A stretch of 64,000 bases of DNA from Prinsepia uniflora. Lineage: Eukaryota; Streptophyta; Magnoliopsida; Rosales; Rosaceae. The translations under genes and the position numbers were made by a program. The DNA lies in NCBI GenBank assembly GCA_032719365.1, contig CM064870.1:23750738-23814737 (forward strand), read 5' to 3'. This document shows, piece by piece, positions 1 to 11,251 of this stretch. Numbering within the stretch: the first letter of the stretch is position 1; every line of letters begins with the position of its first letter. The notes beneath the pieces were generated by a model. It made no database searches. It worked only from the letters and a program-made list of their open reading frames with translations, and had not been told where the DNA came from.

Positions 1-591
1 AACTATGCATGCATACGAAAAACAGTTAATTCAAATATCATAAAAACCGTTTAGAAAACCAAAGCCATTTCTTTCCTCAAATCATTAGGGCCTTAGCCCA
101 AAACCATAAAATCAACCCAAGTGTGGGAACTTAGCCCAAAACCGTATAACACCGAAATTCGTAAATCCAAATCCATGTGGGGCACTGCCCAAGTCCATTT
201 ATCAAACACATAAACACCATTTCATAAATCCAATAAATCATGTTTACCAAATACTCATCCTCGGCATCCCAGATGCCTAGCGTCTCAGACGTTTGACGAC
301 CCAGACGCCATATCTCACGGTCTAAGTAACGCGTGCTGCCCGAGATCTCTCCGGGTCAATCTCTGACATCACAAATTTCTGATGTCCCAGACGTCTAATA
401 ATAATAATAATCCTGCTTCTGAGTCACTATACGGTCTGGTCGCTCCGTGTAATGACCCCTCGCAGGCAATGCGCCGTGATTTCCCCAGTGTCCCAGACAT
501 CTGGAAGAGACCATCCACGTATCCTCATCTAAGGATGGTACATGGAAAACATTTTTATAAACCATTTTTAAAACATATCAAAGGGGCCATG
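1..591 (-). mobile_element. E0: minus-strand LTR, left part (split by E1)
   Basis: Central and right part of a large LTR lying in minus orientation. Its reverse complement follows bases about 7440-8010 of the E1 5' LTR almost line by line, including the ATGCATGCAT site (4-13 here) and the GACGTC/GGCATC palindromes at about 259-400. It breaks at 591 where E1 begins and resumes at 16459; the 5-bp duplication CCATG (587-591 and 16454-16458) shows this was one sequence. The other end lies off the window, so solo LTR versus part of an element cannot be decided. The 75-codon reading frame inside it is not supported as a gene. Confidence 0.85.
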
Positions 592-2655
592 TGTAACGAC
601 CCGTCCTAAATTTCGGGGTTAGATTAGTGAGTAATTGGGGATTAGTGGGACTAATCAAGGATAAGTCGGAGAATCGCGAACAGACGACGTAAAATGCCGA
701 TTTTGTCCTTGAGAATGGGTAAAAAGTTGACTTTAGACTGCCCGAGTCAAATGGACTTTGAATGATGACCGTGACATAGATCGGGACATCACGAGTCCAT
801 AGACAGGCGGCACGTCGAAATCGGGCATGCGACAGAATAGTTACGGGTCTAGGAAGTTTTAAGGTATTATGCACACAAACCGAGGATTTTGGACATGTGG
901 CAGGATTTGGTTGGGGAAGTTTCTGGAAGGACCTACCAGATGAGTGACAAGTGTCACCCATATGATAGGCCCAGAACCCCATTTATTTGGGTTCATCTTC
1001 ATCTTCATCAGTTATCCTCTCTGTTTTCTCACACACCAGCGAAGCCTCTCAAAATCTTGTAACCATCCCTTATAATCACTTGTAAACCTCGCATAATGCT
1101 AGTGGACCGTGAATGAAAAAGAAGAGAGTGAAGTGAGACGATAATGATGGTACTAACGGTGGTGGAAACTATAAGGTAAGACCGGTGAAGCCTGTTTTTG
1201 TATTTGAAAATGGAGTTTTTAGTTTGGGCCACTATTGACCGTTCTAATTGATTGGACGAGGGCCCTAGAGGTGAGACGAACTCAATGGGCTAGGAGTCAA
1301 GGGTTGCGATGGCCTGAGACAGCTGTACACCGAAACGGTGAGTTTTAGGTTCAAATTCGAAACTGGTTTTCGGTGCTTGTTGATCGATTCTAACAATTGA
1401 AAATGGTTTATGAGGGTCAAACGAATCGAGTGGGCTTGAAATCAAGGCTAGAGGTGACCGGAGCTGGCCGGAGTCGAAGTTCGAAAAATGGGGTCACTGT
1501 TTATCGTATGAACGGGTATGATCTGGACCTAATTTCAGGTTTTTGAGGACATAGATAGATAGGGTTGGACTAGATGAAACTAATGGAAGCAACGGCTTCA
1601 AAAACGGTGGCTAGAGTAAGGTTTTTCGGTCGGGTCGGAATGCGGGTACTGTGCGACTTGGTTCAGATAGTCGGGTTGACCCGGTTGGAGGTCAGGGGGT
1701 GACCTGACGTTAGCAATGACGTCATTACGATAATATCATCATGTCAGGTCTGACAATGTCAAACAGGGGACCAATAGGGGCATGACACATGGCACTGTCA
1801 GATCTGACAGTTGTCAGACTTGTTAGTGCTGACATCAACAGGTACTGTTCATAGCATTGACATTGCGTTGACCAGGGACGTGTGACAGGATCCATCCCAA
1901 TCCCCCCGGGATTAACGCGGGATGACCCTGCTCCCGTCTGACACGTGATAGGTCCTCAATTAAGCATTATTTTATATTATTTTATACCCTTTATACTTAG
2001 CTTTTAATATTAAAATATTAAATAAATAGATAAAATAATTTATTTTGTGTTATTTTTGTTTAAATAAATAAAGTTTGTAATTTGGAGTATTTTGGCGAAA
2101 GAATCGTCTCGATCGGAATTTTAACAAATAAATTATGGACGAATTTCGGTGAAATATTACTAAATTAATTAAATTAATTAATTGTGCAGCCCAAACCCAA
2201 TAAAATGCTGCAGCCCAATAGAAAGAAAAAGAAAAAGAAATTCAACCCAGCCCGCAAGCCCGCAAGCCCAGCCCCAGGTCCAGCCCGCGTCCAAGCCGGC
2301 GGCCCAGTCCAATTCGGCGAGCGTGTTCCGAACCGCCAGCGTCCTCTTCGGCGCGCGCCTGCCGAAGTCCCCATCCTCTCTTCCGCAGCCTGCCGCCGAG
2401 TCCCTTTTCCTCCATTCAGCCAGCACGCGCCGAATTCTGCGTTTGATTTTCAGCAGCTCTCTGCTGAATTATTTTCCAGCAGCTTCCACCCAATTTCCAC
2501 CCAACTTCCACCCAACTTCCTTCCACTTTCCAACCCAATTTTGCAACTTTACAACTCAAACCACTTCTAAACATCATTACAAATCTTTACTACTCATCAT
2601 TCCATTATTCCACATTTTTTATTGTATTTTTATATTATTTTTGATTGCTTTTTCC

Positions 2656-2668
2656 ACCTATAAATAGG
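2656..2668 (+). promoter_or_regulatory. TATA box of solo LTR S2
   Basis: CTATAAATAG matches the plant TATA consensus and stands about 710 bp into S2, a normal place for the U3/R boundary of an LTR. Transcription would start about 30 bases downstream, near the GGGAGTCCCC segment. Activity cannot be judged from sequence. Confidence 0.6.
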
Positions 2669-3407
2669 GCTTCAATCCTTGTATTTTGGGAGTCCCCAAT
2701 TAGTTTCATTCTTCCATTTCTTTCTTAGTTCTTAGTTCTTAGTTCTTAGTTAGTTCTTTTGTTTCTCTCTTTTGAGAGACATTTTTGGGGACCATTTTTA
2801 CTTCTTGTAGATTTTCTTATTAATTAGTTTTCTTTTAATTCTTATTCGTAATTTATGTTATTTTTATGTTATTTTCATTTCTTCTTTACTATTATTCTTG
2901 GTATTTTCTTTCTAACATTTGTAAGTAAGAATGCAATCTCCATGTGTTTTACTTTTTGAATTTCTTTTACTTCATATGTTTTAGTGCTTAAACTTCAATT
3001 TGATGTTAAGTGTTTTATCCGCTGTCGGTGCACTTAGAGTAGAATTGAAGAGATTAAATGTTGATCGCTGTCGGCGCATTTAATTATAAACTTAAGGTAA
3101 ATCATGTTGTAAATGTTTGAAGCATATTGATGTTTGACGCACATTAATGGTTGATGCATTTATAATATTGAAAGATGTATGTAAGTATTTGAGATGATGA
3201 AGGTAAGATTTCGTGATTGGTTTATTATGAGCAAAATGTTAGAATTAATGTGATTGTTAATTCGAAATTACTTACGTAAAAGTGTGGGTTTTGTCTATGA
3301 AACTACTCTATGGTTTGTAAGTTCTAATTAGCATGAACATTTACATTTTAATTTTTAGTTAGTGTTGTCTTTAGCTTAAATTAAAAATCTTTTCAAAACC
3401 TCCCTTT

Positions 3408-3530
3408 TTATTCTTTATTCTTTTATTCTTTTATTCTTTTATTCTTTGATTCCTTTTTATTCTTTATTCTTTAATTCTTTAATTCTTTTATTATTTGATT
3501 CTTTAATTCATTATTCTTTTATTCATCTCC
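3408..3530 (+). repeat. TTATTCTTT-type microsatellite in S2
   Basis: About 120 bp made almost entirely of TTTATTCTTTTATTC-like units with small variations. Low-complexity pyrimidine-rich sequence close to the 3' end of solo LTR S2; no coding potential. Confidence 0.8.
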
Positions 3531-4414
3531 CACTAACACATTATTAATGTTCCCTAATTTCCCTGGTTAAGAACGATCCCTATTTACCAATACTACATCT
3601 ACACAAAAAGGGTTTAAATTGCACAATACTCAAACTACGTGTTTAATTTAATGCGTAGTTTGAGCGTAGTCAACACGGAGTGTCAGACAAGGGATACTTC
3701 CGACCTTTGCCCTCCCGGGCTATCAGAGTACGCCAGGATCCGGAGGAGGTATGTGATATCTCGATCTCTGCTACAGTCCACACCGTATCCAACCTGAAGG
3801 GTATTAAAAAAAGAAAGACTGTGAGTGGACAAAAATAAAGAATTTATAAAAACATTTCATCAAAGACATTTATACCCTCCACTAAAAAACATGCATGCAT
3901 AGTAAAACCATTTATCCAAACACATATATTAAAACATCCACAATTAGGGTCTCAGCCCCAAAATTCTGTAAATACAAGTTATACGGGCTCCTGCCCAAAA
4001 CCATTTACAGAAAACCATAACACAGTGAACATATGAGGGATCTCAGCCCAAATCCATTTATCATTATAAACACAATTTTCCAAAACCAATTGAAATCATG
4101 TTTATCGATTATATTCATATCCAGAACCTGTCACGGTAAAATAAAGCTACACGTGTGTTAACCGGGGTCTCAAACCCAAGTCTCTCCAGGGTCCACCCAG
4201 GTCAATGTCTGTAGATCAATGACCCTCCCTGGAGGTAACGAACCATGCCCATCCTGAGAGTAAGGAACCCAACTGGGGGGCGACTCCACTCAGTCAGTGC
4301 TCCGTGACTACTCCGGGGTCCACCCAGGCCAACGACCCTCCCCGGAGGACACAATCATATATATAGGATGGCATATGAAAAACCTTTTGAAATCATTATT
4401 TAAATCTTTCAAGA

Positions 4415-4546
4415 ATTCCTGCCCGACCCCCATAAGCCGTCATGAACCATAAAATCCTTTTATGGGTTCATGCCGGTTCCCACAAACCGTCATGACCCGT
4501 AAATCCATTTTAAGGATTCATGTCGGTTCCCATAAACCGTCATGAA
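4415..4546 (-). repeat. 50-bp-period palindrome array in S1
   Basis: Three units, starting near 4415, 4467 and 4517, each with arms TTCATG-N-CGGTT and AACCG-N-CATGA(A) around a short loop. The spacing is 50 bp. The same array stands in E5 (45437-45620) and in both E3 LTRs (about 48860-49000 and 54920-55060). The first unit here has decayed. Confidence 0.85.
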
Positions 4547-4574
4547 CCATAAAAACCATTGGTAACACATAATT

Positions 4575-4676
4575 GGGCGCTAAGCCCGAATCCACATAGA
4601 AACTGGACCTCCGGTCCGAATTGTAAACCAACTGGGCCTCCGGCCCGATTCCGTAAAGCAAATGGGTCTCGAACCC
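4575..4676 (-). repeat. 30-bp-period array of covarying mini-palindromes in S1
   Basis: Four consecutive small palindromes start at 4575, 4605, 4634 and 4664 (spacing 30, 29, 30). Arms are GGGC/GCCC, GGACC/GGTCC, GGGCC/GGCCC and GGGT/ACCC. The loops are short and similar, while the arms differ between units and still match within each unit. The function is unknown; it is described further in the findings. Confidence 0.85.
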
Positions 4677-7600
4677 GAGTTTACCTTTTCAAATCCAAAA
4701 CGATTTCATTAAACTATTTCCAAAACCATAAGAATGGAAAATCAGAGTAAAACCGGAAAATCTCGATTTACGTGCAAGCACGTAAATCATCTCGAAATAC
4801 GTGAAACCATATAAATCACAACCATCCAAATCAACATCATAAAATCATATTCATAATTCATTTGTAAATCCAAAACCATTTCATTTAGACCAGTAAAGAC
4901 ATACAGCCCCGTATAGGGCCGAAACCTCGAAATACGTGTCTATACGTAACCACACATCCAAATGCACTCATGTCATCACAAACAAGTATTTAAAATATAT
5001 AATAAACATTTATGCATGCACCAATTTAGAAAAAAAGGTCCACTCACAGACCGTCCGAGCTGCCGCCTCGATTTGCGTGCCATATGCTCTCCCGAGCCGA
5101 TCACTGTCACCGGGACTCCCAAACCTGTCCAAATTTTAATATAAGGTTAATAACTACTTAATTAACCTCCCATCAAAGTCCCGTAATTTTCCCGAACTTT
5201 TAACTATTTTTAAACCGACCCTAAACCTTCCGACACCCCGAAAACTATCGAAACGATATCCGATTGACACGAGACCAGTCCCAAAATCTTCGTTACATTG
5301 AATAGAAGATTTCTCGTGTTGAACACTTTCCCAAATTATGGACCAGGGGCCCTCACGAGCCCCTAGAAAGTCGAAAACACTGTTCATCGTCATCCTCCTC
5401 AGAACTGAACCAATTACTATTCACGGGCACTGTTCACCGCACGGTTTTCTCAGGTTTTCGAACTGATTCGGGGTCCGTTTGGTCCCATTTTAATCCCTAA
5501 ATTCCTATTTCTTCATTTCCTATCTAACCCAATCCCTAAAACTAAGAAAAACCACCCGAAACCGAGCTTACATCCGCCATCAATGGTGGCCGGATTTTCT
5601 CTGGCCGTTCACGGACATGTCCGGCCATCCCAAGCCCCAAAACTAATCCCATTCTACTCCTAGGGTCTCCAGAAACCTTACCCAATAAACGAAATGGAGT
5701 AAAAACCATTAAAACTCAAATTCGAATTTTCAAAGTTTTCTTACCTCACGGCCGAGCTCCGCCGTCCACCACCGTGAGCCACCACCCTCCCCAGTCGTGG
5801 CTCGCCGTCATTCGTCTCTCATCACCCTCTCACGGTCACACACACGGCATATGGGTTCATGGTGGTATGTGTGGGTTGTGTGTTTTGAAGAAAAATGAAG
5901 AATGAAGAACATAGGGGGGGTGCGGGTTTGATGAAGAAAATAAAAGAAATGAAGGTGATGATATTGATGGCTGATGAGAGAAGTGAGGATTAGATGATTA
6001 GATGAGTGGTGAGGATTTGAGAGATTAGAAGGAATGGATGGTCAGGATTTTAAGTTGTTAAAATTAATTATATAATAATAATTATAATGTTATTTAATTA
6101 ATTAGATCCACAATTTAGGGGATTGTCCAATGGGATGAGTGACACTTGTCACTCATCCATGGGACCCACTAAAAATATCTGCCTAATCAGATTTCGCCAA
6201 ATCATCACCGCCTCGAAGTACTTGCATAGTGAAATCGAACTTCCGTGACCTATAACTCTCCCGTTCGAAGTCCGATTTCAGCCTGCCACCTGTCTATGGA
6301 TTCGTATCGTCCTTATCTACGTAATAGTCCTCGGCCATCGGACATCCCGTTCAAAAAGTCAACTATTTTGCCTTTTAACCAAAATTACCATAATGCCCCT
6401 AAACTTCCCAACGTCATAACTTCTACTACGAACGTCGGAATTGAACGTGCCACCTGTCTATGAACTCGTGACGTCACGAACTACGTCACGGTCATCGGTC
6501 AATGTCCGTTTGACCGGCCGAATGAAAACTCAACGTTTTGCCACGACTAGGGGCAAAACGATCATTTCGCATCGTTCGTCCGATTCGCCCAACTAATCAC
6601 GGATTAACCTCACTAATCCTGATTAGTCACTAATCTAATCTAGGAATTCGGGACGGGTCGTTACAACGTGGCTGTGTGTGGGCTCAAATTTCAAGGTGGG
6701 CCCAATGTAATTTAAAGGGTTTCGATGATTCGAATTCAATGGTGGTGGTTTCGAGTTGATCGGAGATCGTTAAATGGGTCAAATTAAGGTTTTTCACCTT
6801 GAGAAATGTGTCCGGGACACGTGGACTTAGACAGGAGGTTTAGGGTTTGTCCTATAGATTTATTTGGATGATTATTGACCTTCGGGTGTGAAATGGATAG
6901 TTTAGGAAGTCCCTGTGATGGTGGATTAGCCTCGGGAAGACATATGGCCTCGTATCGAGGCAGCATCTAGGACGGTCTGTGAGTGGACTTTTGCTTTCCA
7001 AATATGATGCACGCATAATTGTTTTATGTGTTTTATATCTATGTTTTGAATGCCTTGAGTACGTATATTTTTGGTATTTGGTATGTACGTATTTGCACGT
7101 ATTTCGAGGCGTATGATTTTATGTTGGATTTATATGTGCTTGTGTGTTTCAATAATGGTTTGATAAAATGGTTTTGGGATTTGGAAATATGGAAATCGAG
7201 CATGATACCCATTTGATTTGGAAACAATCGAACTTGAAGTCCATTTGATTTAATGAGATATCGGGTTGGAGGCTCATTTGGTTTACATGATCGGGCTTGA
7301 GGCCCACTTGAGTATGATATCAGGCATGAGTCCCATTTATGGTTTATAAATGTGATTTCTTGTTTGGAGACCCTAAAACAGATTTGGATTTTGAGAAATC
7401 GGATTTTCTGGATTTTGATGGTTTTATGGAAATTCCGGGCATGGCCCCTTTGAGATGTTTTGGAAATGATTTTAAACAGATGTTTCCCATTTATCATCCT
7501 TAGATGAGGATATGTGGATGGTCTCCTCCAGATGTCTGGGACAATGGGGAAGTCGCGGCGCATTGTCTACGATGGGTTATTGCACGAAGCACCAGACCTT

Positions 7601-8322
7601 ATAGTGACTCAGGAGCAAGATTGCTATGATTAGACGTCTAGGACGTCAGATATCTGGGATGTCAGAAATTGACCCGGAGAGAGCCTGGGTAGCACGTGTT
7701 GCTTAGACCGTGAGATATGATATCTAGGACGTCAAGCGTCTAGGACGCTAGGCATCTGAGATGCCGAGGATGGGTATTTTGTAAACATGAATTACTGGAT
7801 TTATGAAATGGTATTTATGTGTTTATGGATTTGGGAAGTGGCCTACTTGGATTTGGATTTACGGATTTCGGTGTTTTACGGTTTTGGGCTGAGTTCCCAC
7901 ACTTGGTTTAGGTTTATGTTCTGGACTAAGGCCTTAAGTATTTGAAAAAGGAAATGGCTTTGGGTTTTATAAACATTTTATGATATTTGAATTAACTGGT
8001 TTGTATGCATGCATAGTTTTTAAAGTGAAGGGCATAAATGTCTTCTTATGAAATGTGTTTTATTAAATTATTTATTTTCGTCTACTCACAGTCTTTTCTG
8101 GTTTGTAATGCCCTTCAGGTTGATAGCGGATGCGGGCTGTGGTAGAGACCGATACCTCACATTCCTTGGCTGATCCTAGCGCACTCTGGGAGTCAATTGG
8201 GCTCAGGATTTTGGATTATCCCTTGTCTGGCCTTCGTGTTACCTCGTGTGGCACGTGGGTTAGACGAGAGCATGGCACATCCCATGTTAATCCCGGGGGA
8301 ATTGGGATGGGTCGTGTTAAGA

Positions 8323-8334
8323 TGGTATCAGAGC
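8323..8334 (+). other. E1 primer-binding site (tRNA-iMet)
   Basis: TGGTATCAGAGC, complementary to the 3' end of plant initiator tRNA-Met, begins three bases after the LTR end. The same site and spacing occur in E2 (34047-34058) and E5 (46365-46376). Confidence 0.92.
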
Positions 8335-11224
8335 GAAGTTAACATGTGGTACTCTAACATCAAGGTGGTGTCAGAGCGAGATTGTTAGTGTGGAACTAGA
8401 GCAGTGTGCGCATGTGCCCAGGATGTGAGGTCTTTACGAGGAACAACCCATCATCAACCTGAAAGTGAGGGCAATAGAGTAAGATAGTTAGTAGGAATGA
8501 GTTGTGGAAAGAGGATGACTTACCGATATGTCGTGCGTCAGTGTGATTCGACCTGGGTAGGGTTGTATGTGACGGATTGGCAGTAAAGGACCGTCGGACG
8601 GTCAGGCGATGTTAGATTTGTTATGCTGATGGGAGCAGCTGGGTTCGAGTAATCCTAGTTGAGTTGATGATTGGATTGGGCGACTCTTTGATGCCAAGAC
8701 CGCGGGGTCGGTCAGATTGTGGACCTTGCTGCGGAGGGCAGTCGAAATTAGATAAACCCTAATTCGTTATTAATGGCCTGGATAGGCGAAACGAGTTGAC
8801 CTAGTGGGCGAACCTTAGTGATGATAAACCTAGTTAGAAGCGACTAGAGTTGTTGATACGGGAAATGCGAGTTAGATGGTTGTATTGGCGATGGTGCTAC
8901 AGAGAGCAGCTGAGGTCATGGATGACCCAAGTGGACGACTCTAATTGAGTCGAGTTGAGGATGAAGATTGGTTGGCTAGGACTTCGGGCTTGGCTGTCTA
9001 TAGGATTGTGAGACTTGAGATTCCACGACGGGATCTTAGATAGAGATGGACTGGATGGAAACCAGTAGCGAGTAAGTTGTGTTGGGACTCTTCCCAACCG
9101 TGATTGAGAGGACGGATGTGATGGAGATGATTAAGTGGTGATTTGACGAAACGGTATAAAGGGACGATGCAGGTACTATTATGGGGATTAGTGGTCGATT
9201 TTTCAAATATGGTAGTATGCAGAGATTTGGCTTCAGATCACAGCAAGAGTCTGTTGTGACTCTTCAGTCGAGTGGCACATCATGTTAGGATGAGTTGACA
9301 TCCTTTCGGATGTGCATAAATGGTCATAAGCGGAAAGTCAAAGGGGTCAGTTAGTTAGATTGGTTGCGGACACGCGGATGATGTCGAGTGTTGTATGGAC
9401 TGGGATGTACATGGGCGGTGAGTCCAGTGGTTGGTACCTATGTGGAAGCATATCCAAGTTGGCTTCCAACATGGTTGGAACTTTAGAATCAAGAGAGGTT
9501 GTGATTGAGTCGAGGAGAAGGGTGCTTAATTCCGCATTGGTGATGGATATTCAGAAGTCGTAAATGGTGACTTCTCGTTTCATGCTCTTCAGCGGAGGGT
9601 GCTTGGTGGCACCAAATGGGGTGCCTGTAGTGGAGTTGTGTTGCGCTCGCGTAGGATGAAATTTGATTTCCTCATCTTGGATCATCCCTAATTTTCCTTA
9701 GGGCGATGTCGGGGTTGATCTGATATTGGGAATGATGACAAGAGAGAGTTTCAATAGGTAAGGATGATAAGGAGTGACTATAACTAATCGATATGAGGTA
9801 ATTGAAGAGAATCCACAATCTAGATGTGTTTCGTCTTTGTCTGAGTTGTTCAGTTGTGGACATGGTGTTGAGGAGTGTGGTGACGACTGAGGGGAATCAC
9901 AGGGAAGGATTGCCTTGTTGATTATGCTAAGCTAGGAGCAGAGGAGAATCATATTGTGAGACAGTTGAAGAATCTTGTGGATTGTTGGTGAGATGACAAG
10001 ACAGAGGTTGGATATGTGAAGAGTGTATACAATTTGTCTTGTGCACGTATTGGATATGTGGGTGAGATTTGTCTTGGTCACGTAGAGGTGTACATGTTGG
10101 ATATGTGGAGGATATATATGATCGGTCTTGTGTGGGTGTCGGAAGTGCTCTGTCTTGGAAAAGTGCGTAAGTGGGATTGGCTTCCTTTCGAAGCCGACTA
10201 GTTGTGATGGTAAGTATGACTGATTGGGTAGGTGAAATGATACCTAGGGTGGAAATTAGGAAAAGATGAATAGCTGAGAAATGAGTAAAATGTGTTTGGG
10301 CTTGGAGTGGTGATTTGTCAGGTACGGGATTAGATAGATGGGCTCTAGAATTGAAGCGTGATTGGCCATGAGCCATGTTGTAATTAATGTAGGTATGAGG
10401 ATGTTGTGTGTGCTTGGGGGCATGCATCAGTGGTGATGGTGGATGTGCTAGTGATTGGCTTAATTCCGATGTAGTGGGTTGGTGAAGAGGTGGACTGGAC
10501 ATTGGATACCCTGTGTTTGGGTCAGAGTGATTTGGTAGGGTTCAGTGATTGTTTTGAGCGGGGGCTCAAAGCCGTGGATGACTAAGGGAACCCTACAGTG
10601 CAGATGTGTTATCACTACTAGACATGTATTCGGTGAGATCCAGTTACCCACACGTTGAGTGAGTTGGTGGTTTGTGTAACCATGGATGAGGCAAGAGGTC
10701 AGGTTGCTTCGCATGAAGCGGCTACTCTGTGACTCTGGTAGAGTCCACGTGGAACATTGAGGGAGTTGATTGAAGTGAGTACCGAGACCAATAAATGCTG
10801 CCATTTTGAGCTTGGCTCAGTAAGGTGAGATTCGTTTCATTGTGACGGCAGAATCTTATACTACATTGAGGGAGTTGTGGTACGAGGTACCCTTAGTATG
10901 ACTCTAGTGGAGCAAGGTTGGAGTCGTAAACCGAGTAGCAGTTGTTAAGGTGTTGTTAGTGACTGCATGACGGCTGGCGATAATGGTTGGAGCTCTGATA
11001 CCAAGGTAGTATTATCAAGAGGTAACAGTTGGAAGGTGTTCGTATAATCCCAGAATTGTCAAGAGCGTCAAGGTGGTGTCCAATATGTTAGTCAGAGTTA
11101 CTGACGTCGTTGAGTAGCATCTGTCAAGTGGTATCAACTTGGGAAGTCTGGTCGATTGTGGACTCCTGCGTAGGATGTGGATTACCACTGTTGGGTGTGG
11201 AATTGGAAGAGTTTGAAATTTAGA

Positions 11225-11251
11225 GGATGAAATTTTTGTAAGGGGTTAGTC
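11225..11251 (+). other. E1 polypurine tract
   Basis: GGATGAAATTTTTGTAAGGG lies directly before the 3' LTR start, matching the GGACGAAATT...AAGGGGG layout common in plant Ty3/gypsy elements. Plus-strand DNA synthesis would be primed here. Confidence 0.7.

Larger units (their letters stand above)
1946..3672 (+). mobile_element. S2: solo LTR of an unrelated family
   Basis: A 1,727-bp TG...CA sequence (begins TGATAGGTCC, ends GCGTAGTCA) with the perfect 5-bp duplication ACACG (1941-1945 and 3673-3677). It is unlike the E/S family: AT-rich, with a CTATAAATAG box near 2656-2668 followed by T-rich, leader-like sequence and a TTATTCTTT-type repeat at about 3410-3530. The TATA box places it on the plus strand. 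No second LTR or internal domain is seen, so it is a solo LTR. It landed in the loop region of S1's terminal GTCTGACAC hairpin. The frames around 2182-2667 lie in the LTR and carry no recognised domain. Confidence 0.9.
1883..6665 (-). mobile_element. S1: solo LTR of the same superfamily, minus strand
   Basis: Begins TGACAGGATCCATCCC and ends GGGTCGTTACA, i.e. TGTAACGACC...TGTCA on the minus strand. It is flanked by the perfect 5-bp duplication ACGTG (1878-1882 and 6666-6670). Removing it restores the E1 LTR, which can be followed from GTTGACCAGGG to the GTGGGCTC segment, as in the 3' copy near 12530. Own length without S2 is about 3,051 bp. No internal region or second LTR is present, so it is a solo LTR from LTR-LTR recombination. 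It holds the clearest palindrome arrays in the window (4415-4676) and both brackets (3819-3830 and 5038-5049). Confidence 0.92.
592..8319 (+). repeat. E1 5' LTR (interrupted by S1)
   Basis: Own sequence is 592-1882 plus 6671-8319 (about 2,940 bp); the rest is S1 with its 5-bp duplication. Parts in order: TGTAACGACC start; a region with CATAGACAGG-type motifs; the palindrome GTGACA-AG-TGTCAC near 946; a TGTCA/TGACGT-rich stretch at 1690-1860; the bracket CTGTGAGTGGAC at 6977-6988; small palindrome arrays to about 7770; the second bracket GTCTACTCACAG (one mismatch) at 8080-8091; then CCCTTCAG and the GC-rich end. Pairing with the LTR at 11252 defines it. Confidence 0.88.
8320..11251 (+). mobile_element. 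E1 internal region without recognisable gag-pol
   Basis: About 2.93 kb between the LTRs. No open frame on the plus strand exceeds about 115 codons and no retroelement motif was recognised. The longest frame (10502-9927, minus strand, 191 codons) is low-complexity and reads antisense to the element. Blocks are shared with E5 and E3, for example a segment reading AAGACCGCGG-N-GTCGGTCAG near 8696, and a segment near 9470-9560 containing GTTGGAACTT and CCGCATTGG. These shared blocks show that the region is the family's own internal domain and not a random insertion. It also contains a reverse-complement primer site at 10992-11003. Confidence 0.75.

Noticed and set aside
259..400. CRISPR-like regular repeats
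   Set aside because: The short repeats are palindromes within a plant LTR, without unique equal-length spacers or any cas gene.
2182..2667. Frames of 128-161 codons on both strands in S2
   Set aside because: They lie across the TATA box and leader of a solo LTR, overlap each other in several frames, and contain no domain.
9927..10502. 191-codon minus-strand frame in E1 internal region
   Set aside because: Antisense to the element, Ser/Thr/His/Pro-rich, no domain, and not open in the matching parts of E5 or E3.
8320..11251. Possible decayed gag-pol in E1
   Set aside because: I looked for the gag zinc knuckle, protease DSG/DTG, reverse transcriptase and integrase motifs in the longest frames and recognised none; a profile search would be needed to exclude deep decay.
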